Assembly: GCA_903813345.2 (NCBI GenBank)
Contig: CAIIXF020000002.1
Span: 23,760,455 to 23,824,454 of the forward strand
Source: Owenia fusiformis
Taxonomy: Eukaryota; Annelida; Polychaeta; Sabellida; Oweniidae
Direction: 5' to 3'
Length of the DNA: 64,000 bases
This document shows positions 45,314-57,300 of this stretch, piece after piece. The notes beneath the pieces were generated by a model. It worked only from the letters and a program-made list of their open reading frames with translations. It searched no databases and was not told the DNA's origin. The position numbers and the translations under genes are program-made. Every line of letters begins with the position of its first letter. The stretch's first letter is position 1.

Positions 45314-48300
45314 CTGGAATACATAAAGCATGTAACCATGGTTATGTCCAATGGAATATATGAAATGTAACCATGGTTATTCCCAACTGTATTTTAAGAC
45401 CCTCTTATACATTATATGAGTATTACACAACCTATGAGGAGGAAAGTTACAAAAATAAAGACATCTTTTCTTTATAAACATGCATCCTCCAAACGCAGGA
45501 CTCCAGACATCATCCATTATGTTCCTTCCTTCCTCCTTGGAAGAAGGAGGTACAAGTTCTATAGGCCTGTGTTTGGAGGATGATTAATATGCAGTCAGGC
45601 CTGAATTGAAGTATGAAAGCTCTGTTCGATGCAAAGAAAAAATGTTCTTACCTGGAAATAATTGCAACTTTTATTTCTCCCCATAGAGCATGAGAAGAAG
45701 ACCCGTTTCTTTGTATCACCCTCTTTTCTTACTTCCCGCATGTAACAAGGTTTTTTGTGGCCTTTACACAGGGGTAACTGAAACTTGGCAAACCCAGTAG
45801 GTCTATTGGTACTCCCAATAGGCTGACTGTTACTTCCATGAGGTAGATTAGCACTTCTTGAAGGTCTATCGTTACTGCCATTATGTACATTTACACTTCT
45901 GGTAGGTCTAATGTTACTCCCAATAGGCTGACTATTACTTCCATGAGGTAGATTAGCACTTCTTGAAGGTCTATTGTTACTGCAATTAGGTTCATTTACA
46001 CTTCTGGTAGGTCTCATGTTACTCCCATCTGACATAGTTACGGAATGTTTTGAGATTGTTTCTGATTTTAATCGTTTTGTTTCAGTATTAGTATTTTCCG
46101 AATTTATCTTCCTTTTCAGTCCAGAAGCTGGCTCTGCTTTTTTAGTGGCTCCACCTATATGAGTATTCATTGTTGGCAGGTCTATGTCAGGTGGTTGTGA
46201 CTTGGCTGCTGGGACTACTTTTGGTGTTAAACAGGCATTGCAAGTAGTTCTCTGTGGTTCATTAATGAGAGTGCAGATCTGACAAGTCCATGATTGGTTG
46301 TTAAGTTGTGATTTTCCTGAAGTGGCTGCTGTGGTAACCCAACCAATCAAACTATTCTTACTTGGAAGCTTCCTGCAATGGAGTAAAATACAACAGTTTA
46401 AAATCTGAGATATCCTATACACAAAATGATTTCATCATGAACCTTTTATAAATTGTAGAAGTTTAAAAAGACCATTTGACTTTTGTGCAAAAAGAAACTA
46501 CATTGCCTCCTGAAAGTGAAAAGGTGCGAGTACTTAATTCTGTTTTGAACTTACCATGTTATTTAATAGGTAGTACTTTGGCAAAATTTGATATTAAGGG
46601 GTAAAAGGTTTGTATCCCAGTCGGTTGATAGTGCAGTTGACAGGTTATTTTTACAAATAAATTAATTAAAAATATTTAGTAAATAGAAATCAGAAAGCAA
46701 AACACTTTAAGAATCAAAGACAAAATCAAGATTTAAAACCCCGGTGTTTTATTTTACCATTTTACTTCTGATTCAATACCTTTCTTCCTTGAGTTGACTA
46801 TCCTGACAGTGGGGACAATAGCAGGTCATTCTAGGGTTTTCTCCTGTCTTTGTTGTTATGACTTTACCCTTACATTGTTGACAGGTACCTTTACGATACA
46901 CCTTCATGTGAGCCTGTAGAGGCTTGCCTGTCTTCCTACACTAAAATAATAAATGCAGTCTTATTAGGTTGATAGCTATAACTTTCATACAAAATAACCA
47001 AACTTATATATTTATAATTCATAATCATAAAAAATCAAGATTTTTGACCCTTTGACCTTCTTTTCTCAAAAATATCAATGATTAAAAAAACATCCATGTT
47101 ATCTGTGGAATTAGTTAATGAAAGTTAATGAATACTATCTGGTACTATACTATACTATCTATATTATATAGATTTGATCTGGGATAAGAAATTTACAATT
47201 GTTCTTTACACTCCATGTTTTAACTCCCTGACTGCTAGACACTATTCTTGTTGAATTGCTGAACATATGTGACTGGTGTTCTCTTATATATTTTCTTCTT
47301 CTTGCTGTGTTCTGTAATAATTTTGTTCTTTTCCCTTTGGCGCTTTACCATAAATATTTATATTTACAATCTAGCCTCACTAGAATTTAGTTCAGCTCAA
47401 GAGTTTAAACTTGGTTTTACCTGATAAAAGAGCATAGAGAAGTCTCTGGTCATCTGCACTAAGTGTGAAACATGCTTCTGGGTAAGTTCCTTCACAATAC
47501 TCACAGGGTTAATACCACTCAGTCTGTCAAATAGTGCCTGGAATAAACAGATATATGGACCCTGTGAGAACTGTTGACTTCAATCAATATTGTACATGTA
47601 TGTAGTAAAACCTGTGTAAGTGGAACACCTTTGGTACCTTTGTTCATTGGGAGGTGTTCCATTTATAGAGGTTTATTTCACATTAAGTCAGTTGGTCTTG
47701 GGACCCCTAAAAGTGGTCCACTGAATTGTTCCACTTCTAGAGGTGTTCCTCTTTAAAGGTTTCACTGTATGTACATGTATTTTTTATCTATTTATGCTTA
47801 TTATCTGATCAGTAATTGCCAAATTCTTACTCTGAATATATTAAAATCTCACTTACCTCATTCTTGATTATATTTCCAACTCCTGGCAAAATATCTTGAT
47901 CTAGTAATACATCACAGATCTGGCGGCCATCTTGTGACATCACAGCTTCAATGGCAGCTCTCTGGTTAAAATGCATTGAGCAAATATCTAGGTGTTTCAT
48001 CCTCTCAAACTTTTCTTGACAGTCGATTGAATTCCTGGAGTCAAAACAAAAATATTGAAAATAAATCCATAAAGATTAAAGTTCAATTCTTATCAAATAA
48101 TGTACATTTCTGTAACAAGGCAGAGACATGCAAATTAATGTCACAACTAGAACAATCAAGCATTAACACAACAAAGTGTCATGAACTGGTAAGATATTGC
48201 AAATACATGTAGTTCAAAAGTGTGACAATTTGTTACAGATGACAACCACATGTCAATCACAACAAGCAACGGCTCTTAAACTTCTTGGTGGTAAAATTTA

Positions 48301-51300
48301 AAGTGGATCAATATACATGTACATGTTATACCGTGAGTTTCGTTCAAGTGATCGTTTGTTGACAGCCAATTGTCTTACCTTATCTCTACTCCAGTCTTGA
48401 AGAATTCAACCACATCTTGCGACAATTCAAGCCTCAATGTTGTTGTCTGAGGTTGCTTCCTCCCGTGATCTTCGTCAATATTCTGTCCATTCAACACGAA
48501 GTACCCAGCCATCAGGAAATGGATTCTGAATGAGTCAAAAGAGCAGAGAATGTATTCAGGATTAGGCTTAAAAACACATAAATCAAATTTTAAATGTTAA
48601 CTCCAAAGTTAATTCAATTTCAAATATTTTGGTATAAGACGTTACCATCTTAACCAGAAAATTGAACCACTAATTTGTGAGGTACGGGTTAGTTTAATTA
48701 CATGGGACACATGATCATTTCACATTTGCAACAAAACCAGATAGATTGTATATCAATTTCCATTATCTTCCAATTTTTTCATGAACAATCTGATAAAAAG
48801 ACTGGATGCAATAATTGGCTCATGTAATATTTTCATTTAAATAGTCTATGATTTTAAAAGATCTGTAATTCATAGTATTCCATGTTATATATTTATAACA
48901 AAGTCTTCTACAGGTTAAAAATGTTTTCTTTGTAAGACAGTAAGAGTATTTTCATCATCACCTTCTACTGATTTTGGTAAAGGACGATTCTTGGTTTGGA
49001 GAACGAAGTTCATCAATCTAAATGAGCATTATCCCTGCTTCGGACAAATTTGATTTTTTTACATAATATAGATTTGAATGTCTTCTTTTGAATAGTCATA
49101 ATTTAATTTGGGTAATATTTCTAGATTTTTCGCAAAAAAATATTAGCGCAATACACTGATGAACTTCTTTCCCCAAATCGAGACTTGTATTTTATTGAAT
49201 CGGTCTAATTATTGAGCGTTATCCCAGCTTCAGACCAATTTGTTATTTTTACATCTTGTAGATTTAAATGTCCTCTTTTGAATATTCATAGTTTAATTTG
49301 GGTAATATTTCTATATTTTTCATGAAAAAATTATCAGCCCAGGAGACTGTTCTCCAAACCGAGAATCGTCTTTTCTATTAAAATAATTTCTATTGCAGGT
49401 TTTATTTCATTTCCATTTCCACTTATGGAATAGGAGGTGAAAGCTACCAACCACACTGTTTCATATAACTGCATTGCATTATATAAGCAATAACAAACTC
49501 AAAGTCACTTGTTGTATGGTTGTCAAGCTATGTGACATCTTGACTCTTCAGCCCGCTCTACAGTTTGAAATTAATACTAGCTAAATTGACCCTTGCAAAA
49601 AGTTTAATACTGTATGTTCTTTTATTGATTTCATACCATTTAGGTGATTTCGCCGAAAATATTTTGCAATATCTGAAATGAATTTAAGTCCAAGACTAAA
49701 TGCATTGTGTCTACTTCATTCCACTCAGGCATTGTTTCCTAACATTTGCATTCCTGCTGCGCAGGCATGCAAAGAATTGAAAACAACACCTCCAGAAGAA
49801 TGATTCAGCACACAATATACTGAGTCTAGGGCTAAAACCCTAAATTCAAACAAAAATAAAAAACACAAATTGGGATATGCATGGCTGATAAACATAAACA
49901 ATATCACTTGCAATTGAGGCTGATAAACAATTTTCTGAAAAATATCACACGGATCTCCATAATATTAGAAATATCACTGGGTGTTATTGTACAGGTAACA
50001 CAATAATTGTACATACCCACATAAAGCAATTTAAGTTGTTATGTTTATCTTTTATTGACTCTTTAGATATGATTATTAGTCAGTACAAAAATAAAAGCTG
50101 ACTAATCTCAACTACTCTACATTCACATTATACTCAAAAATACCATAACATGAATATAATCTTACTTTACCATAACTTTTGCACCATGTTTGTGATTTGC
50201 ACAATATTTGTAAAGATCCTTTCCACATAGCAAAAGTTAAACTCACATTCATTCAAACTAAAATTGCCTTAATGATATTTCTTGAGATGATTTTGCAAGG
50301 TCTGTTTACGTTGAAAAGTTTTATCACATTTGGCACACTTGAAAGGTTTTTCATTGTTGTGGACCCGTTTTTGATGTCTTGTGAGTGCATCTGAACGACC
50401 AAATTTTCTCTTACACAATTCACAATGGAAATATTTAGAATGAATCTTGTTATGCTGTTTTAGACTATATTCACTGGGAAATATTTGATCACATTGTTTA
50501 CAAGGGTATTCAGAGTGTCTGGAAGCTACATGGCTTTTTAAGTCTCCTTTTTCGGTGAATAATTCACCACACTCTGTACAGTGAAATCTCTCTCCAGTGT
50601 GGAGTCTCTCATGACTTCTCAAATGATCAGCTCGATGGAATGCCTTTCCACAATGTGCACATTTAAATGGCTTCTCACCAGTATGAATCCTTTCATGAAT
50701 TCTCATATGATGTTCTCTAAAAAAACTTTTCCCACAATGTTTACATAGAAATTCTTTTATGCCAAGGTGCTTTTTTCTGTGGAATTTAAAGGAATCACTA
50801 CGTGTAAAAGAACTCTCACAATCTGGGCATTTGAAACGAAAATATTTTTCATCTTTTTCTCCAGTGTGAGTTCTTTCATGTTTTTTAAGATTATCACTTC
50901 GCGTGAAAGCCATGGGGCACATCTTACATTTGTGTGGTTTTTCTCCAGTATGGGTCCTCATATGCACTTTAAGAGAATCTCGACGTCCAAAGCCTCTATT
51001 ACAAATATCACACATGAAGGCTTTAATGTCACCATGTGTATTTTCATGCCTTTTCATATGTTCCTTCGTTTTGTATGAATTTCCACATTTCTTACATTTG
51101 AATGGTTTCGCACCAGTATGTGCCAGACTATGTGCCTTCAAATTACAAAGTGCAGGAAATGTTTTATCACAGTGTATACAACAATATATAGTGTGGGATT
51201 TGCTATGTGTTTTTAACTTGGATTCAGTTGGAAAAACCTTGTCACAGTTTTCACAAGAATATTTTACATCAGACAACACAGCAATATGATTCTTTTCATG

Positions 51301-54300
51301 AGTTTTTAATTTTTGACGATTTGTAAATCCCTCGTCACAATGCTTACAAAACCCTAGAAATTCTTTGTCACTTTTCTTTTCTGATTTACTTGAGACTTTC
51401 TGATTATAAACTTGTACAGTAAGACTTGATTTAGGCATGAGAGAGCTTCTAGGTGCATGGAGATCAGCAGTGGGGTTAATATCCACAGGGAATGTTTTCT
51501 GAACAGGTTCAGATTTGATACACTCTGATGGTATAGTTTCAAGTGAAAGATTTTCCTCATCATTCCCTTTACAGGTCTGATGTCCAGAGTCATTTGCCTC
51601 ATGTTCCAAGTTCTTTTCATTTGCTTCATGTTCCAAGTTCTTTTCATTTGCTACATGTTCCAAGTTCTTTTCATTTGCTACATGCTCAAAGTTCTTTTCA
51701 TTTGCATCACATTCAAAGTTCTTTTCATTTGTTTCATGTTCAAAGTTACCTTCGTATGCCTCACATTCAACGTTCTCTTCATTTGTCACATGTTTAAAGT
51801 TCTCTTCATTTACCTCATGTTCAATGTTCTCTTCATTTGTCACATGTTTAAAGTTCTCTTCATTTGCCTCGTGTTCATAGTTCTCTTCATTAACCTCACA
51901 TTTAAAGTTCTCTTCATTTGCCTCATGTTCAAAATTCTCTTCATTTGCCTCACATTCAAAATTCTCTTCATTTGCCTCACATTCAAAATTCTCTTCATTT
52001 GCCTCAAGTTCAAAATTCTCTTTATTTGCCTCACATTCAAAATTCCCTTCATTTGCCTCAAGTTCAAAATTCTCTTTATTTGCCTCACATTCAAAATTCT
52101 CTTCATTTGCCTCACATTCAAAATTCTCTTCATTTGCCTCAAGTTCAAAATTCTCTTTATTTGCCTCACATTCAAAATTCTCTCCATTTGCCTCATGTTC
52201 AAAGTTCTCTTCATTTTTCTCACATTCTAAGTTCTCTTCATTTGCCGCATCTTCAAAGTTCTCATGCTTAAAATGTCCTTCATGGGTCTCAACATTGGTA
52301 TAATACTCAAAATTCCTTTCGTGGGTCTCATGTTTAGAGTTCCAATCTTGGGTCTCATATTCAAAGTTCTCTTCATGGGTCTCATGCTTTAAATGTCCCT
52401 CATGGGTCTCAAAATTGGTATAATACTCAAAAATCCCTTCGTGGGTCTCATGTTTAAAGTTCCTTTCATGGGTTTCTTGCTTAAAATGCCCTTCATGAGC
52501 CCCAACAAGGTTCTCTTCATGGGTCTCATGCTGAACATAACCTTCGTGGGCATCAACAAGGTTCCCTTCATGGGTCTCAAGTATGGAATTCCCTTCTTGG
52601 GTCTCATATTCAAAGTTCTCTTCATGGGTCTCATGCTTAACATAACCTTCGTGGGCATCAACAAGGTTCCCTTCATGGGTCTCATGTATGGAATTCCCTT
52701 CTTGGGTCTCATATTCAAAGTTCTCTTCATGGGTATCATGCTTAACATAACCTTCGTGGGCATCAACAAGGTTCCCTTCATGGGTCTCATGTATGGAGTT
52801 TCGTTCTTGGGTCTCATATTCAAAGTTCTCTACATGGGTCTCATGCTTAAAATGTCCTTCATGGGCCTTAACAAAGTTCCTTCCATTGATAAAATGCTCA
52901 AAATTCCCTTCGTGGATCTCTTGTTTAGAGTTCCTTTCATGGGTCTCTTGCTTAAAATGTCCTTCATGGGTCTCATAATCAAAGCTCATATCATTGGTCT
53001 CATTCTCCAGACTCCAGTCCATTGTCATGTGTTCATGATGTTCATATATTACCCCTTCATTATAACATTCACCAGGGTCCTCTATTTTAATGTTTGAGTT
53101 AAAATGCACATTAGTTTCATTAGGACAATGAGGAATTCTCCTCTCAAACGTTTTCCCATGTTCTGTAAAATCTACTGGCTCAGATTTTTTCAAAATACTG
53201 GGTTCAAGATATGTACCATCTATCACATGTTCATTTTTAATTCCTGCATTCTCATAATTAACACCATAGGTTTTACAATAAGGCTTTACATTTACATCAA
53301 TTTCTTTCTGATTTCTCAGTTGTGGCTTGTCATTTTCAGTATAATTATTGAAATCTTCATCTTGGTTTGACTGATAATCACTTTCCTGTTCACTTTTAAT
53401 ATCCACTATGAGTTGCTCATTAGATGAGTCAGTTTTACAGTATGTATGATCAACATGCCCATTTGAGTCTATGACATCATCATTTGAGTCAATAACATCA
53501 TTATTTGAGTCTTTATCATCACCATTTAAGTCCGTAACATCATTGTTGATATTTCCCTGATCATTCTTGATATCCATAATGTGTTGCTTATTAGATGGGT
53601 CTGTTGCAAAGTATGTATGACCAATGTGCCCATTTGAGTGTGTAACATTATCATTTGAGCCAATAATATTATCTAAGTCTGTAACATCATCATTTAAGGC
53701 TGTAACATCAGTTTTGATATTTCCCTGTTCATTCCTGATATCCATTATGAGTGGCTCATTATAAGATAGGTCAGTTGTACAGTATGTATGATCAACATGC
53801 CCATTTGAGTCTGTAAAATCATCATTTGAGCCAATAACATGATTTAAGTCTGTAACATCAGTTTGGATATTTCCCTGTTCTTTCCTCAAATCAATTATGA
53901 GTGGCTCATTAGATAAATCCGGTTCACAGTATGTATGATCAAAATGCCCATTTGAGTCTGTATAATCATCATTTGAGTCTGTAAAATCATCATTTGAGTC
54001 TGTGAAATCATCATTTGAGTCTGGAAAATCATCATTTAAGTCTGTAACATCAGTTTGGATATTTCCCTGTTCATTCCTTAAATCAATTATGAGTGGCTCA
54101 TTATTAAATAAGTCAGTTGTACAGTATGTATGATCAACAGATAAATCAGTTTCACAGTATGTGTGATCAAAATGCCCATTTGAGTCTGTATAATCATCAT
54201 TTGAGTCTGTAAAATCATCATTTGAGTCTGTGAAATCATCATTTAAGTAAGTAACATCAGTTTGGGTATTTCCCTGTTCTTTCCTCAAATCAATTATGAG

Positions 54301-57300
54301 TGGCTCATCAGATAAATCCGTTTCACAATATGTATGATCAAAATGCCCATTTGAGTCTGTATAATCATCATTTGAGTTTGTAAAATCATCATTTAAGTCT
54401 GTAAAATCATCATTTGAGTCTGTGAAATCATCATTTAAGTCTGTTACATCAGTTTGGATATTTCCCTGTTCATTCCTCAAATCAATTATGAGTGGCTCAT
54501 TAGATAAGTCAGTTTCAAAGTATGTATGATCAACATGCGCAACTCCTTGTTTACTAATTGATATAGGGTTGTCATATTTGCAGAGTATAAGATCAAGCCA
54601 ATCTTGATGTTCTTGATCACTTATACTGCATACACTGGGTTGACAGTATGTGTGATCATCAATCATTGTTAAATTCATCAATGAACTAATATGTTTGATG
54701 AGATATAGATTAAACACTTAGTCACAAGCGCACTGATTAATGATTACTGTATATGTTTTTAAGTTTCATCAAATTATAAAAAATTGAAATATCCTGTCCA
54801 AAGTAACAGATCTAATAAAATTGGGCCTTTGCTTTTCCGATGGAGTATTTCTCTGTCCCATTGAGAAAAATTTCTCATTTTCAATTTATCGTAATGGTGG
54901 ATGTGTTAAGGAGATTGTGTTTGTTCATTGATTGTGTTGGGTTCAATTATTGTGTCAGTTCATCAATTGTGTTGGTTCATCGATTGTGTTGTATGGTAGA
55001 TTTGTACTTCATTGTAACATGAGATTGTTGGTGTATGGCCAGAACTTGTTACATCTGCAAGTAAACAAGAACCATGTGTGTGATTTTGAAAAAGCTCACA
55101 TGAAATAATCAAATGTTCATTTAGTTCAAAAATAGCTAAAATATTACACAGTGCCACTTTAAAAAGGTTTTCTTGTTTAACACTGGATTGTCTGTTTGTT
55201 GTGTTATTTATATGTTTATATGTTGTTAATATGATCTTGAATGTTGGATACAAAAGAATTAAAGTGGGTATGGAAGATATAATAACCATTGTCACAAGAT
55301 AGTCAGTGACATTCAGTGACATTAGTCTATTGACATACAGGTATGTTCCTAAATTACATTTTAAATAATTTCTACATTACTATTAAGTATTCTATCAAAA
55401 TAACGATGATACTAAATTTACTTTGCAATATTCCGTATGAAACGATATAATCAGACCAAAAGGTATACATTTCATTAATTAATGAATGAACTTTGGCAGT
55501 TTAAGATTGAGCTTCATGGAAATACTCAATGAGCCCAATTAACCAATAAGTTCAATTAACCAGTTCTGGTTAAGGTCTCATGGAAGTTAACAGGAAATGA
55601 CAAAACAAAAAATGACAAAGCCATGCTGGATTTTGAAAATTTTTTGAACCAAGATAACAGAGTTCTGTTTGGACCTCCAGTCAGTTTAACTAGTTCCACA
55701 TATCATTTACATGACCGGGAACACAATTGAAATGGTCAGAATGACCATAAACATGATAGAATAACCTTTTCAGCCCTCTGAAAATGTGACTAAAAAATAG
55801 CTAAGAGTCTGTGCTCAGGAAAGGTCACTGAACAGAATCTTATGACTTTTTCAGAAAATGTGCCCAATATATTGCTCTAAATGATACAATTTAAACAAAT
55901 TTGATATCATTCTTAGAAAAAGAAAAAATTAAAAAAAAACTGAATTGAAAATCGATCTATTTTCCTTTTTACAACAGCCATTATTGTTTCAGACAATTTT
56001 TTTAAATTTCAAAGATTGTGTCATTTAGAGCAATATATTGGACACATGTTCTGAAAAAATCAAAAGATTCTGTTGATTGACCTTTCCTGAGCACCTACTT
56101 TTAGCTATTTTTCAGTCACATTTTCAAAGGGCTGAAAAGGTTATTTTATCATGTTTATGGTCATTCTGACCATTTCAATTGTGTTCCCAGTCATGTAAAT
56201 GATATGTGGAACTAGTTAAACTGATTGGAGGTCAAAACCGAACTCTGTTATCTTGGTTCAAAAAATTTTCAAAATCCAGCATGGCTTTGTCATTTTTTGT
56301 TTTGTCATTTCCTGTTAACTTCCATGAGACCTTAAATAGATATGCTGTCGTTGGTCCTCGACAATGCTAAAACCTTGTTTCAAAAGCTGTATAAAATGTA
56401 ACTTTAATATTTTATCAAGATAATTTTGATCACTTACCTTATACACTTCTCTTCAAAATATATGAACAGTTCCTTTCCCAAGGTCTGTATGTCAGTTAGA
56501 TGCTTTCCTATAAGATCATCAAAAGGTGAATGGCTGTCTGGCCCATCTTTGTTTGATTTCTTTGTGCCCTAAAAAATGATGTTTTTGCTTTTGAGAACTT
56601 TTTTAAGACTTGAATTTTCATTTACTAACGCCTAGTAAATGAAACCCTATCACCTTTGTTGCATCAACCATTGAGCATTTAGCACAATACCCCAAAGATA
56701 AAATAACAACTGTGAAAACAAGTGATTTCTAGTCAGAACTATAGGATATAGTCTACACCCCTCCTCTTATCTACACTGTAGTTTCAACTCCAATCTCTAC
56801 GTTTCGGCATGAGCTTTCTCTTGAAAGACCATGGTCTCAATAGCCTAGAACATTATCTAAATGGGATAGCTTGTGGTTCCTTCAATACAATGTTACCATG
56901 TTACCAGATGTAACCTCACTCGGTAATGCTCGTAATGCACACAGAAATAATTGCCATAGAAATGGATGGAGGACATTTTGAAATAATGGCCATATTAAAG
57001 ATTGAAGTGTATACCTTGGTACATTGGTAGTCTATGGTATCGGTTCTATATTCAAACATTTATGGGAAAACGCCAACACGATCCTCAGAGACCCAGAGGG
57101 TGCATGAATGCACCTAGGAAATATTGCATTTACTGGACAAAATACTATATATAACATATAAATGGTAAAGAGTAAGGCTAATCAGGAGACATCTGATTTG
57201 TTTGTGATTTTTCAGAATAATTTTCTCTGATAAAAGCTATACCTTTTCAACTGCATTTCCACTGGATTTCTGAAGCTTCTGACCTCTCACCCGACTCCTA

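Larger units (their letters stand above)
48526..50268 (-). other. NEIL3 intron 2, part downstream of the zinc-finger gene
   Basis: No exon recognised. It contains one inverted-repeat element with an internal duplication (48978-49374) and plain AT-rich sequence. Confidence 0.45.

Noticed and set aside
48500-48525. Possible loss of a NEIL3 catalytic lysine (FLMAG where human has FGMKG)
   Set aside because: The catalytic lysine lies upstream, in TLGKELF, and is present here as Lys65; the changed position is not the active-site lysine.
51580-52271. Long open frames on the plus strand opposite the zinc-finger gene
   Set aside because: They are antisense by-products of 27-bp in-frame repeats; the encoded hydrophobic repeats have no domain or splice context.
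52393-53097. Plus-strand 234-codon open frame rich in Met/Phe/Gly
   Set aside because: Same reason: antisense to the 105-bp coding repeats of the zinc-finger gene.
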